From: Nitrosarchaeum sp.
Lineage (GTDB): Archaea > Thermoproteota > Nitrososphaeria > Nitrososphaerales > Nitrosopumilaceae
DNA length: 64,000 nucleotides
Assembly (NCBI GenBank): GCA_021414365.1
Contig: JAIOOR010000006.1
Span: 62,001 to 126,000 of the forward strand
Direction of reading: 5' to 3'
Shown here: positions 1 through 8,587 of the stretch, piece after piece
Numbering within the stretch: position 1 is the stretch's first letter
Layout: the number at the start of each line of letters is the position of its first letter
Notes under the pieces: generated by a model
Told to the model about the DNA's origin: nothing
Database searches by the model: none
The model's input: the letters and a program-made list of their open reading frames with translations, nothing else
Made by a program: the position numbers and the translations under genes

Positions 1-123
1 TTTGATATTGAAGGGTGGAATCTTGATGATGATAACAAATGCAAGTTTTGTGGAAATCAAATTCCAATAATTGGGAAATTATCAAAAAATTATAAAAAAC
101 AAAGATTTCATTTTGTACGTTGA
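1..123 (+). CDS. C-terminal end of an AmrS-like radical SAM protein (partial)
   Basis: Frame 1 is open from the first base to a TGA at 121-123, giving the last 40 residues of a protein that begins outside the window. The segment FDIEGWNLDDDNKCKFCGNQ followed by IPI resembles the C-terminal tail of AmmeMemoRadiSam-system radical SAM enzymes (AmrS), which end with an aromatic-D-x-E-G stretch and a CxxCG zinc-like pair. The radical SAM cluster motif itself lies upstream and cannot be seen. The 3' end overlaps the convergent gene at 108-761 by 16 bases. The family call rests on a short tail only. Confidence 0.55.
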   Translation, partial: FDIEGWNLDDDNKCKFCGNQIPIIGKLSKNYKKQRFHFVR

Positions 124-761
124 ATAGCTATTGCTCTAACAGGTGAACCAGTTGCGTCCTCAAGTTTTAATGGTAAAATTATAAAATCAAATTGTTTTGA
201 AGAAATTTTATTCAAGTTTGATAGATTTTCAACAATTAAGATGTTATTTTTTGCAAGTATTTTATGAACTCTGAAGATTTTATCTTTTCCTAGATCTATA
301 CTTGGTGAATCGATTCCGACTAAATTGATCTCTCTTGATACAAGATATGCGGCAGCTGATTCAGATAATCCCGGATTACTAATAAAATAAAAATTACTCT
401 TAAGATTTTTTTGCCATCCAGTATGAAAAATTATTGATGAGTGTTTTGGAATATCACCATATTTTTTTTCAAATGAAACCAAGTCATTTTTAGTAATTGA
501 TTGATTTTTTCCTTTTTTTATTTTTATCAATATGGCATTTCCTAGTAGCCTATCAAGAGGTATTTGATGTATTTTTATTCCATTTTTTACAAAATGATAT
601 GGTGCATCAAGATGAGTTCCAGTATGAGAACTAAGAAATAATAATTCTAGATTGTATCCATCATCTTTTAGAGTTGACCAAAGAATGAATTGGGGTTTTG
701 GAGAACCGGGAAAAGTAGGAATAGATTGAGATATGATCAGTGAAAGATCTATTAGTTTCAC
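108..761 (-). CDS. Putative cyclase / kynurenine formamidase-like metal hydrolase
   Basis: This 217-residue protein carries the cyclase-family metal motif HTGTHLDAPYHF at residues 46-57, the HxxxDxPxH signature of the family that includes kynurenine formamidase (KynB). An N-terminal LIDLSLIISQSIPTFPG stretch matches the usual start of the family, and a C-terminal PLKLEDATGSPVRA segment matches its conserved end. The fold is expected to bind Zn or Mn and hydrolyse an amide, ester or lactone. No tryptophan-degradation genes lie beside it, so the substrate is unknown. Length is normal for the family and the ATG start sits just before the conserved block. Confidence 0.85.
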   Translation of the reverse strand: MKLIDLSLIISQSIPTFPGSPKPQFILWSTLKDDGYNLELLFLSSHTGTHLDAPYHFVKNGIKIHQIPLDRLLGNAILIKIKKGKNQSITKNDLVSFEKKYGDIPKHSSIIFHTGWQKNLKSNFYFISNPGLSESAAAYLVSREINLVGIDSPSIDLGKDKIFRVHKILAKNNILIVENLSNLNKISSKQFDFIILPLKLEDATGSPVRAIAIQRTK

Positions 762-823
762 AATAATGAATTCTAATAGTAATTAATCAGTTTTGAGATC
801 TCTGAAAGGTTAAATAGTGTTTT

Positions 824-1096
824 ATGAAAATCTGCAATGTGCCTACAGCATATGTTTTATTGAATTCTGATCTTGGATCTGATGAATCAATTATAGCTGA
901 TATCAAACGTATTCTTTCAAATGAAGAAGTGGAATATGAGGTTCAAGGAGTTTATGGAGTATATGATATAGTCTTGAAATTGTCTTCTAAAGATGCTGAA
1001 AAATTAAGATCATTAATCACAAATAAAATCAGAAAAGTTGGTAAAATACAATCAACCTTAACAATGATGGTAATAGAAGAGCAGGAAAATCTATAA
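824..1096 (+). CDS. Stand-alone Lrp/AsnC ligand-binding (RAM) domain protein
   Basis: A 90-residue protein consisting of one alpha-beta domain like the C-terminal effector-binding half of Lrp/AsnC regulators: the AYVLLNSDLGSDESIIADI start, a central GVYGVYDIVLKLSS strand and a final TLTMMVIEE strand are typical. No DNA-binding helix-turn-helix is present. Such stand-alone RAM proteins are common in archaea and may assemble with full-length Lrp proteins or sense amino acids alone. The stop overlaps the 3' end of the convergent aminotransferase gene by six bases. Confidence 0.85.
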   Translation: MKICNVPTAYVLLNSDLGSDESIIADIKRILSNEEVEYEVQGVYGVYDIVLKLSSKDAEKLRSLITNKIRKVGKIQSTLTMMVIEEQENL

Positions 1097-2242
1097 ATTT
1101 TTTATTGCATCAATAACTCGAAATATTTCAGATTCTGTATTAAAAAAGTGTGGTGACGCTCGTATAATTTTTTGTTCTAGAATTTCTCTAACAGCTAAAA
1201 TGATATTTCGTTTTTCTAATTTTTCTATGATTATTTGTGGATCATAACCAGCAATATTGAAAGAAACTATACTGGTTCTTTCTTCAGAAGTTTCTGGTCC
1301 ATAAAGAATAATATTTTTTATTTGAGATAATTCTTCTCTTAAAAGATTTGAAAGGTAAAGATCTTTTTCACGTATGTTTTCCATACCAAATTTAAGAAGA
1401 TAGTTTGCAGATGATTCTAGACCTACCATCCCTACATAATTACGAAATCCTGTTTGGAATTTATCAGGAATATCTTTGAATGCGAGATTTGTATTATCAT
1501 AGATCATTGCTGATTCTCCACCAATTGTTATAGGTTCAAGTAATTCGTGGGATTTTTTATTGCAATAAAATAATCCTGTTCCCATAGGTCCACATAACCA
1601 TTTGGAACCGTTAAAAGACATAAAATCACATTTGGTTTTTGTTACATCAAAATTACCAATGCATCCAATTGTTTGTGCACTATCAATAAAAAATGAAGTG
1701 TTATTTTCAAGTATATTTCCAATTTTTTCAACTGGCAATATTGAACCAGTATTGTATAATGCATGACTAATAGCAACTAATTTTGTATTATTATCAAGAA
1801 GTGTTTTGAATTCATCAAAATTAAAAAATCCGTTTTTATCTATAGATAAATTTTTAATTTTAGTTTTATTTTGTAATCTAAGCCAAGGATAAAAATTTGC
1901 ATGATGCTCATGGGATAATCCACGAATAATAATATTCGAATTTTTTTCAAATGAGAGACCGTTTGCAACTATGTTTATTCCATCAGTAGTACTTTGAGTT
2001 AAAATAACTTCTTCAGGTTGACAGTTGATAATTTTTGCAACAACTTTTCTGGTATTTTGTAATTTCTCAGTAACAAATTGTTGGGAATCTGTCGAATCTG
2101 GTCCCATTGAATTATAAGATATCAGAAAATCTTTCATTGCTTCAATACTTTGTAAAGGCATTAGAGAAACAGAGGCGTTATTGAGATAAATTTTACCAGA
2201 ACTAGGAAAATCCTCTGAGATGTCTTTAGAAGTCAAATTCAT
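1091..2242 (-). CDS. Class V aminotransferase (cysteine desulfurase / isopenicillin epimerase-like)
   Basis: This 383-residue PLP enzyme has the fold-type I layout of class V aminotransferases: N-terminal IYLNNASVSLMP, a central SHALYNTG, the cofactor aspartate in FFIDSAQTIG (near residues 185-195) and the Schiff-base lysine in FNGSKWLCGPMGTGLFY. It could be a cysteine desulfurase-like or selenocysteine lyase-like enzyme. I see no clear mobile catalytic cysteine loop, so sulfur donation to Fe-S clusters is unproven. The gene is divergent from the gene at 2269 with only 26 bases between start codons, so both transcripts should be nearly leaderless. Confidence 0.85.
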   Translation of the reverse strand: MNLTSKDISEDFPSSGKIYLNNASVSLMPLQSIEAMKDFLISYNSMGPDSTDSQQFVTEKLQNTRKVVAKIINCQPEEVILTQSTTDGINIVANGLSFEKNSNIIIRGLSHEHHANFYPWLRLQNKTKIKNLSIDKNGFFNFDEFKTLLDNNTKLVAISHALYNTGSILPVEKIGNILENNTSFFIDSAQTIGCIGNFDVTKTKCDFMSFNGSKWLCGPMGTGLFYCNKKSHELLEPITIGGESAMIYDNTNLAFKDIPDKFQTGFRNYVGMVGLESSANYLLKFGMENIREKDLYLSNLLREELSQIKNIILYGPETSEERTSIVSFNIAGYDPQIIIEKLEKRNIILAVREILEQKIIRASPHFFNTESEIFRVIDAIKNL

Positions 2243-2268
2243 TATTATATCTGTTAAATACTAAATGA

Positions 2269-2889
2269 GTGTTGGATAAAAATCATGAACAGATTTTAGA
2301 TAATGATTTAACATGTATAAAAAAAGAATTTTCAAATAAAAATCCAAACATAATTTTATGTTCTGATCCTTTTCTTAAAACTGAGTTTCTAAAAGAATTA
2401 ATTGATTCTAATGATTATCCTGTAATTTTTTTAGATTTTGATCTACTTTATAGTGGTTATATTGTTTCAGAAATGATTAAAAAAAATAGTGGTGTGGGTA
2501 TCTGTCAACCAAGTAAGGAAGATTGGAAAAAAAACATTACAGAGATAGCTGATATAATATCAAGTGAGAAAAATTTGATAGTAATTGATTCGTTTAATGG
2601 GTTTTATAGTATTTTTGATGAGAAGGAATCTGGGAGATTCATAAATGCATCATTAATGTTGCTTTCATTCATAGGAAGAGAGAGTAACTCTTCTGTGATA
2701 ATTACTGCAATGGTACGAAAAAATGATAGTAATGAGTGGGTTCTATCACCTGGAGGTAGGCATATTATTGATTCAAAAAAATCCGGAATGTATAGTCTAA
2801 GTAAAATGGATGATAGTTTGATTCTTAGATCATTAAATCAAAATGGGGTTACTGAAAAAACATTCAAGATCGAATATTTTGATATATGA
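2269..2889 (+). CDS. RecA-superfamily-like protein lacking a recognisable P-loop
   Basis: A 206-residue protein of uncertain function. The GTG start at 2269 is followed directly by TTG. The order of elements resembles a RecA/RadB/KaiC core: an N-terminal strand-turn NIILCSDPFLKTEF where a Walker A would sit, a hydrophobic strand ending VIFLDFD, then LIVIDSFNGFYS (residues about 105-116) that looks like a Walker B, and later VIITAMVRK and the GGRHIID-SLILRSL end. The glycine-rich GxxxxGKT loop is absent, so ATP binding is doubtful. The family assignment is an inference from pattern only. Confidence 0.45.
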   Translation: MLDKNHEQILDNDLTCIKKEFSNKNPNIILCSDPFLKTEFLKELIDSNDYPVIFLDFDLLYSGYIVSEMIKKNSGVGICQPSKEDWKKNITEIADIISSEKNLIVIDSFNGFYSIFDEKESGRFINASLMLLSFIGRESNSSVIITAMVRKNDSNEWVLSPGGRHIIDSKKSGMYSLSKMDDSLILRSLNQNGVTEKTFKIEYFDI

Positions 2890-2907
2890 AAAAGCGATCA
2901 AAAGTTT

Positions 2908-2968
2908 AAACGGTGTTATAAAATTTGAAACGCCGTTATAATTCAAATTTTTTAGGTAAATTATATTA
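2908..2968 (+). promoter_or_regulatory. Ferredoxin promoter region with paired AAACGNNGTTATAA repeats
   Basis: Two direct copies of AAACGNNGTTATAA start at 2908 and 2928, exactly 20 bases apart, or about two helical turns. They differ only at the two N positions. A TATA-like TAAATTATATTA follows at 2957-2968, roughly 25-35 bases before the ferredoxin ATG at 2994. The spacing suits an activator or repressor bound just upstream of the TATA box. The binding protein is unknown. Confidence 0.4.
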
Positions 2969-2993
2969 AGATCAAAAGATAAGAAATTTCGTT

Positions 2994-3293
2994 ATGCCAG
3001 TAGGAATTATTCCAGACATCAGCGAACAAATGTGTATCGGATGTGCACTATGTGTAGAAATCTGTACAACATTGGGACCAGATGTACTTAGAGTAAAACC
3101 AGTCGAAGGCTGGAAGAGAGGTAAAGCATTTGTATTTTATCCAGAAAGATGTATCTCCGATGGAGCATGCATTGGCGTTTGCCCAACAAAGGCAATCTTT
3201 TGGATGAGACCAATGGACTTTACCGTTGGACAACCAGTTCCACTCTACAAGAACTCAGTCTTCGTTAAAGGTTGGACCGAATTAATCGATTAG
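2994..3293 (+). CDS. Ferredoxin with two cysteine clusters
   Basis: A 99-residue ferredoxin. Cluster one is CIGCALCVEIC at residues 14-24 (CxxCxxCxxxC); cluster two is CISDGACIGVCPTKAIFW at residues 43-60, with a C-x5-C-x3-CP spacing that departs from the standard CxxCxxCxxxCP. This suggests two [4Fe-4S] centres, or one [3Fe-4S] and one [4Fe-4S]. It is a soluble electron carrier, probably for 2-oxoacid oxidoreductases or biosynthesis. Codon use is noticeably richer in C-ending codons than in neighbours (ATC, GAC, ACC), consistent with high expression. Confidence 0.9.
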   Translation: MPVGIIPDISEQMCIGCALCVEICTTLGPDVLRVKPVEGWKRGKAFVFYPERCISDGACIGVCPTKAIFWMRPMDFTVGQPVPLYKNSVFVKGWTELID

Positions 3294-3327
3294 ATTAGGT
3301 CATCATTTTTAATTTCTTTTTATTATT

Positions 3328-4392
3328 TTAGATATTAACACTGCCATATTTTGTTTCAGAACTCTTTGGTTTTTTCTTCATCCAAAATATTGCTACAATA
3401 AAAAGTGCTGCTGGAGCTAATATTATGACTAGAAGTAATTCATAATAGAATTCCAAACGTTGTGCAGGTTTTACGTGTATTTGTTCATGAGTGGTTTTAT
3501 CAGGGTTATCATAAACAATAGTAGAAAATTCTGTTGTTCTTGCAGCCTTTGTTGAGATACCGCTAATAGATTTTTCGTCAACTGTACCTGCAGTATTTGT
3601 TATTCCTTCAAATCTGATTATTATCGGACCAGAATTATCAAATGCAAAATTTCGATAATCTCCACCAATTTGAGTTAATCCGGTATCACGATAAATCTCT
3701 TTACCATTTTGAATTAAGATAAAATCATATTTCATTTTAGCAAGATTTGTATTTGATGCAGCATTGTAAAATTGATAGATAAATTTTACATCCTCATGTG
3801 TTTTAATTACAGATGGCTCCCATGTAAGATCGACTTCAATCATTTGATCTGGAGTATCTCGTACAATAGGAAATTTTTCAATCTTATTTCCAAGTGCATC
3901 ATGAGGATAATCCAATAGTGATTCTTTAACAATCACATTGCCCTCCATCCAAGGATGAATTGTACAATAATATGAAAATGAACCAGATTTCTCAAATGTG
4001 TGTGACCACGACTCATTTGGCATGAATCTATCACTATCAAACAAACCATCAGGAGTTCCAAAATTTTTGTTCATCCAACCAAATCTTCCAGAACTATGTC
4101 CGCTTGTAACAGTATGTCCTTCTTTGTCATTATTTATCCATGTAACAGTATCACCAATGTTAACAGATATGACTGGTGGATCATACCATACTTCTGTAGG
4201 TGTATTTAATTCTGGATTATATGCCCCAAATGGGATACTAACTGTATAATCTTCTGCATATATGGAAGAAAACAAGCCCAATATTCCGACCAGAATTATG
4301 AGAATTAGATAATACACAAGGTAATTATGATTTAAATTCCATTTAATGTTATCATGATTTTCAATAATGATATTTAATTTTAGTATAATCAA
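3328..4392 (-). CDS. Membrane-anchored blue-copper (cupredoxin) protein
   Basis: A 354-residue protein with a signal/anchor helix at about residues 27-46, a plastocyanin-like domain at about 50-155, a second beta-rich domain of unknown family, and a C-terminal membrane helix at about 322-342 followed by a lysine-rich tail. The type 1 copper ligands are visible: His in GHTVTSGH and the Cys, His and Met of YYCTIHPWM. It should face the outside of the cell and move electrons in the copper-based respiratory chain of ammonia oxidisers. The only in-frame start before the signal helix is a TTG at 4392, so the true N-terminus is uncertain. Confidence 0.85.
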   Translation of the reverse strand: MIILKLNIIIENHDNIKWNLNHNYLVYYLILIILVGILGLFSSIYAEDYTVSIPFGAYNPELNTPTEVWYDPPVISVNIGDTVTWINNDKEGHTVTSGHSSGRFGWMNKNFGTPDGLFDSDRFMPNESWSHTFEKSGSFSYYCTIHPWMEGNVIVKESLLDYPHDALGNKIEKFPIVRDTPDQMIEVDLTWEPSVIKTHEDVKFIYQFYNAASNTNLAKMKYDFILIQNGKEIYRDTGLTQIGGDYRNFAFDNSGPIIIRFEGITNTAGTVDEKSISGISTKAARTTEFSTIVYDNPDKTTHEQIHVKPAQRLEFYYELLLVIILAPAALFIVAIFWMKKKPKSSETKYGSVNI

Positions 4393-4447
4393 AAATCAGT
4401 GATAATTTGAAGTGCATTTTTAAATTACTAGAATATAGTGTTTAATA

Positions 4448-4774
4448 ATGAAACGAATAGAAATAATTGTACAAAGTGAAGTATCAAAGCAAGTAATAAG
4501 AGCAATAAGAAAAGTGGGAGTTGGTGGAGTCACGTTGACTCAATCTTTGGGGCAAGGAGCAGGTGAACGACCTGAAATTGGAGGACGTCAAATTGAATTT
4601 AATTCAACGGATGTAATAGTTACTGTAATTCATGACTCGATGGTAGATTCTGTCGTTTCTGCTGTAATGGGTGTTGCTCATACTGGAGAAAAGGGAGATG
4701 GAAAAATTTTTGTTTCAAAGATAGAAGAATCATATGATATTAGTACTAAAGAAAAATCAACCGAATTGATTTGA
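4448..4774 (+). CDS. P-II nitrogen regulatory protein (GlnK/GlnB family)
   Basis: A 108-residue P-II protein: it starts MKRIEIIVQ, has a T-loop region after GGVTLTQSLGQGAGERPE, and a canonical C-loop TGEKGDGKIFVS at about residues 79-90. P-II trimers bind ATP, ADP and 2-oxoglutarate and control partners such as Amt and glutamine synthetase. The T-loop has no tyrosine at the position uridylylated in bacteria, as is common in archaea. The gene stands alone, convergent with the cyclase at 4777. Two further P-II genes lie at 58-59 kb. Confidence 0.93.
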   Translation: MKRIEIIVQSEVSKQVIRAIRKVGVGGVTLTQSLGQGAGERPEIGGRQIEFNSTDVIVTVIHDSMVDSVVSAVMGVAHTGEKGDGKIFVSKIEESYDISTKEKSTELI

Positions 4775-4776
4775 AT

Positions 4777-6525
4777 TTATAATATTACATTCTTTTTGAG
4801 AACGAGATATACAGAATAATCAGATTTTGTTTCTGTAACATCATCAATTTTTTTAAATATATAATCATCAAAAATTTTGGCACTATCATAGAAGTCTTGT
4901 CCTATTACCAATTTATTTGCAGGAGCAATTCGATTTATCTTGGCACAGCGATTGACAGTATTTCCAAAAATATCATTAACAGAAGATATCGATGTTTTTG
5001 CTATTCTCACAATTCCATAAGTAGAACTAATTCTATAATTAAAAATAGGTAAATTTTGTTTTTCGAGTTTTTGTACAATATCTTCATGTGATTCACATAA
5101 AGTCAAGCAACAATCAAGACATTTTTTTAATGCAGATTCTTCGGAGAGTGTAACTGGAAAATAAAACAATAACGCATCTCCAATGTTTTTAACTACTATA
5201 CCACCAAAATTCTTTACAATTTCAGCAATAGAATTAAGAAAAATTTTATAAAATTCACTAGTTTCTGATTCGGATAATTTGAGGGTAATTTTTGTTGAAT
5301 TCATGATATCTATCATACATACACAATATTTTTCACTATGACTAGAAAATTGTAATAAAATATTTTCTTGTTGTCTTATGACATCTTCTTTTTCCTTAAT
5401 TTCAATTAATGATTTCTGGAGCTTTTCAGTCATGGAATCAAATGCATGGGATAATTCACCGATTTCATCTCTTGTTGTAATATTAGTTCGAACATGGAAA
5501 TCTCCTTTTGCAACCTGATTTGCAGCATTTTTTAGTTTATTTAGAGGTCGTGAGATAGTTTTTGAAACTATGAATGCAACAAAAATCATTATAGTAGTGA
5601 TCACAAGTCCGGTTTGAAAAATTCTATCTTGCAGTATTAGAATTGGTTGAATCGTTTCTGCTTCATCAATTTCTGCAAGTAAAACAAATCCTAAATCTTT
5701 AGCACAGTATGAAGAACCATGAATGTTGATTTTTCTATAATCAGGATAAATTCCTGTAAAATCTTCTCCTTCTCGAAAACATTTTTGAACAGGAATAGTG
5801 TCAACTTTTTGTTTAAAGATAGCATTATTTATGAATCGAGATTCAGATAACATTAAAAATCCATCATTTACGATGTAAACTTCTCCAGTTTCTCCTAAAC
5901 CACTTCTATCAACTAATATGTTATCTAGTGACTCAGTTCTCATTCTTGAAATAATTACACCTATAGGATTATCATCTTTTTTACTATCTTGAGCAAAAAT
6001 TGGAGAAACTACAATCATTTTTTTGCCAGTAGGAGTTGGTTCAAAATCAACAATTGATTTTTTTAATCCATTTTGAAATAATGGATCTTGAAGGAAACTA
6101 TTATCAGTTAGCTTACCAAGTGAAAAGAAAACTTTACCATTTGTTCCAATAATTTTAACATCTTCAAAACCAATTGAAAATCCTACAAGTGTTTGAAATG
6201 CTTGAATTTGAGTGAGAAAATCTCTACGTTTACTATCTCTTACTTTGTCAAATTCATCTTCAGGTGTATTATCTAGTTCTGTGACTAGAATTTTTATCAT
6301 TGGATCATTTGCTATGATTTTATTCTGTTCAATTCTAGATTCAAAAAGAAGGCGAATAGCATTACCACGTACTGTGGATTCACCAAGTAGTTGATTGCTA
6401 GCTCTATCTGTTAGAATTTGTTCAGCATAATTAAAACTCAGATAAGCTGTAATCACGATAGTAATTATAGATACCATAATTACCAAAAGAATCAATTTTT
6501 TATCCATATTAAATGAAATTTGCAA
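4777..6525 (-). CDS. Membrane sensor with Cache-like domain, HAMP and class III nucleotide cyclase
   Basis: A 582-residue receptor. A membrane helix at about residues 10-29 is followed by an extracytoplasmic sensor domain of Cache type (to about 290), a second membrane helix at about 300-320, a HAMP domain (SRPLNKLKNAANQVAKGDF) and, after a short coiled segment, a class III adenylate/guanylate cyclase domain. Both metal aspartates are present (MIDIMNST and KNIGDALLFYF). The late VN..A.R signature reads VNRCAKINR, so the transition-state arginine position holds lysine. It may make cAMP or a related nucleotide. An alternative ATG at 6507 would shorten the N-terminus by six residues. Confidence 0.88.
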   Translation of the reverse strand: MQISFNMDKKLILLVIMVSIITIVITAYLSFNYAEQILTDRASNQLLGESTVRGNAIRLLFESRIEQNKIIANDPMIKILVTELDNTPEDEFDKVRDSKRRDFLTQIQAFQTLVGFSIGFEDVKIIGTNGKVFFSLGKLTDNSFLQDPLFQNGLKKSIVDFEPTPTGKKMIVVSPIFAQDSKKDDNPIGVIISRMRTESLDNILVDRSGLGETGEVYIVNDGFLMLSESRFINNAIFKQKVDTIPVQKCFREGEDFTGIYPDYRKINIHGSSYCAKDLGFVLLAEIDEAETIQPILILQDRIFQTGLVITTIMIFVAFIVSKTISRPLNKLKNAANQVAKGDFHVRTNITTRDEIGELSHAFDSMTEKLQKSLIEIKEKEDVIRQQENILLQFSSHSEKYCVCMIDIMNSTKITLKLSESETSEFYKIFLNSIAEIVKNFGGIVVKNIGDALLFYFPVTLSEESALKKCLDCCLTLCESHEDIVQKLEKQNLPIFNYRISSTYGIVRIAKTSISSVNDIFGNTVNRCAKINRIAPANKLVIGQDFYDSAKIFDDYIFKKIDDVTETKSDYSVYLVLKKNVIL

Positions 6526-6691
6526 TTCAGTTTTTGTTAATTTTATAAGAATATCAATTCTTCGAGGATTTTATGACCATATTGTATTTTACATGAATAA
6601 AATTGTATATGAATAACTAAATTCCATTAAAATATTTTATTTCTAAAACACACTATATTTAGGAATGAGTAGAATTTAGATTAAATTTTCT

Positions 6692-7843
6692 TTATCTTCG
6701 AAAGAATCCAAATTTAGAATTACCTTTAGTATTTCGATTTTTAGTAGGTTTTTTTGACAAATTATCTAACATTTCATAAGTAATAGTAAATCCATTGCCT
6801 ACCATTGTAGCATCTTTATCAAATTCATTTTTGTTAGGTACAAATTCATCTGCTAAATCTTTAATTTTTTTGGTTTTTATATCAAATAATCTTATTTCTT
6901 TACCACTATCAAGTTGAATAATTGCATCATTACTAAGACTTTGAATTGAGAAATTTTCAAAAAATCTTATTATACCATTTTTTTTTAATTTAATTATTAC
7001 ATTATAGGTAATTTTGTTTCCGTACAATAAAATTTCTCTTGCATTAATCTGAATATCATCTTCCAGATTAAGAACCATAATAGAATCAGCCTCAAGTAAT
7101 ACTGTATTAACAATATTTTCAGCTATAATTTTTCCTTTTGGAGCAGATATATGAGTTCGTTGTTCTCTAGTTTCATAAATTCCAACTTTTACTGGGTCTG
7201 GGATTTTATATTTTCTACCAAAAATATTTCCAACTACAACATCTCCATTATCAACAATTATTTTGGCACCATTCTCAATTTTATATTTATTTTCAAGTGG
7301 ATTAACAAATTTGAAATTACCTTTTGTGAGATGAATGTTTGTTCTAAATTCTTCAGTCCAAGTAGGACTTGTGATATTTCCTTGCATGATAATAGAACCG
7401 TGATAAGTTAGATTACCTGCCATGAAATTACCTTTGATTGAAAGTGTACCGTTGGCTTTTCTTTCAAGTTCAATTTCTCCAAGAGTTTTTGAACCAAATA
7501 GTCTAGTACCTATAGAATTTGTTTTATTCAAATTTGCTGCCCAATCTTCAGCGGTTTTCATTTCTTTGAATAGCTCTTGGCCTAAAATCTGATTTTTTCT
7601 TCGAATATCTTCATCAGAATCACCTGAATAAACTCTTGAATTTCTAAGTTTTTCTAAATCTGTTTCAGGATATTTTTTACCAATTTTAAGATCTTCGTAT
7701 GCTTGTTTGATTTTAATGAATTGTTCATTTTCTCCTCCTCTATCAGAATGATATTGAAGTGCCAATCGTCTAAACGCATTACGTATATCTATCTCTGTTG
7801 CATCTTCAGGAATTCCTAATATGTTATAGTTATTTTCTACCAT
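6692..7843 (-). CDS. J-domain protein with a long beta-rich C-terminal region
   Basis: A 383-residue protein. Residues 5-58 form a J domain (YNILGIPEDATEIDIRNAFR and following). The signature HPD tripeptide needed to stimulate Hsp70 ATPase reads HSD here (ALQYHSDRGG). Residues about 120-340 are a run of short alternating strands (GNLTYHGSIIMQGNIT, GAKIIVDNGDVVVGN and similar), which suggests a stacked beta-helix of the polymer-forming/bactofilin kind, although I cannot name the family. The Gly/Phe and zinc regions of a true DnaJ are missing, so this is a J-like adaptor rather than the housekeeping chaperone. Confidence 0.75.
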   Translation of the reverse strand: MVENNYNILGIPEDATEIDIRNAFRRLALQYHSDRGGENEQFIKIKQAYEDLKIGKKYPETDLEKLRNSRVYSGDSDEDIRRKNQILGQELFKEMKTAEDWAANLNKTNSIGTRLFGSKTLGEIELERKANGTLSIKGNFMAGNLTYHGSIIMQGNITSPTWTEEFRTNIHLTKGNFKFVNPLENKYKIENGAKIIVDNGDVVVGNIFGRKYKIPDPVKVGIYETREQRTHISAPKGKIIAENIVNTVLLEADSIMVLNLEDDIQINAREILLYGNKITYNVIIKLKKNGIIRFFENFSIQSLSNDAIIQLDSGKEIRLFDIKTKKIKDLADEFVPNKNEFDKDATMVGNGFTITYEMLDNLSKKPTKNRNTKGNSKFGFFRR

Positions 7844-8019
7844 ATTATCTCAGATTTTGGTTATTCTTTTCATATTTCCTATACTTTTATGTTTCACAAT
7901 ACGAAATATCAAGGATACTCATTAGATGAATCTATATCAGATCTTTTAAAAACACAGTAAAATTATAGAACAAAATTATCTGGAAAAATTAAAAAAATTA
8001 ATTGAATTATCCACTTGGA

Positions 8020-8442
8020 TTACTTGACCACTAAAACAGGAATTTTTGTTTTATGCATCACATAATTTGAAGTGCTACCAAGAAAAGCTTCTTTAGCACC
8101 ACCCATGCCTCGAGCACCAATAACAATCATGTCATATTTTCCTTTACTTGCAAATTTGACAATTTCAGAACCAGTATGACCGCCTCCAGTTTTGTACTTG
8201 AACATAGCTCCCGATTTTTGAGCACGTTTCATAGCAGGTCCAATTGCTTTGATAGCTTTTTCTTGTGCATCATCTTTCATTTTTTGTGTATATTTTATTC
8301 CTGCAGCCAGTGGCAAATGAAATACATAAAATCCAGTAATTTCAGCACCACTATCTTTTGCAATTTCAATTGCTCTATCTAATCCCCTGTTGGAATTAGG
8401 AGAACCATCTAGTGGAACAAGGATTTTATTAAATTTTGCCAT
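8020..8442 (-). CDS. Universal stress protein (UspA family)
   Basis: A 140-residue single Usp domain. It opens FNKILVPLDGSPNSNRGLDRA and ends with the nucleotide-binding GARGMGGAKEAFLGSTSNYV segment (GxxG-x9-GS/T), so ATP binding is expected. Usp proteins form dimers and act in stress adaptation. It lies between the J-domain gene and a divergent CBS protein gene, the same mix of families as at 50.9-57.4 kb. Its sequence differs clearly from the four Usp copies there. Confidence 0.93.
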   Translation of the reverse strand: MAKFNKILVPLDGSPNSNRGLDRAIEIAKDSGAEITGFYVFHLPLAAGIKYTQKMKDDAQEKAIKAIGPAMKRAQKSGAMFKYKTGGGHTGSEIVKFASKGKYDMIVIGARGMGGAKEAFLGSTSNYVMHKTKIPVLVVK

Positions 8443-8587
8443 GTTAATTATTCTAATTAATCAAATATAAAAAAACAGTATGATTACCATATGTGATATT
8501 CTTATTTTGATAACTAATTGAACATTTTACATTCATTCTTGAAAATTATATCATCTGTTTTTATAGAAATCATATTTGTATCATATA

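Noticed and set aside
3048-3233. Minus-strand reading frame opposite the ferredoxin gene
   Set aside because: It is a shadow of a strongly conserved ferredoxin frame and has no own start signal or family pattern.
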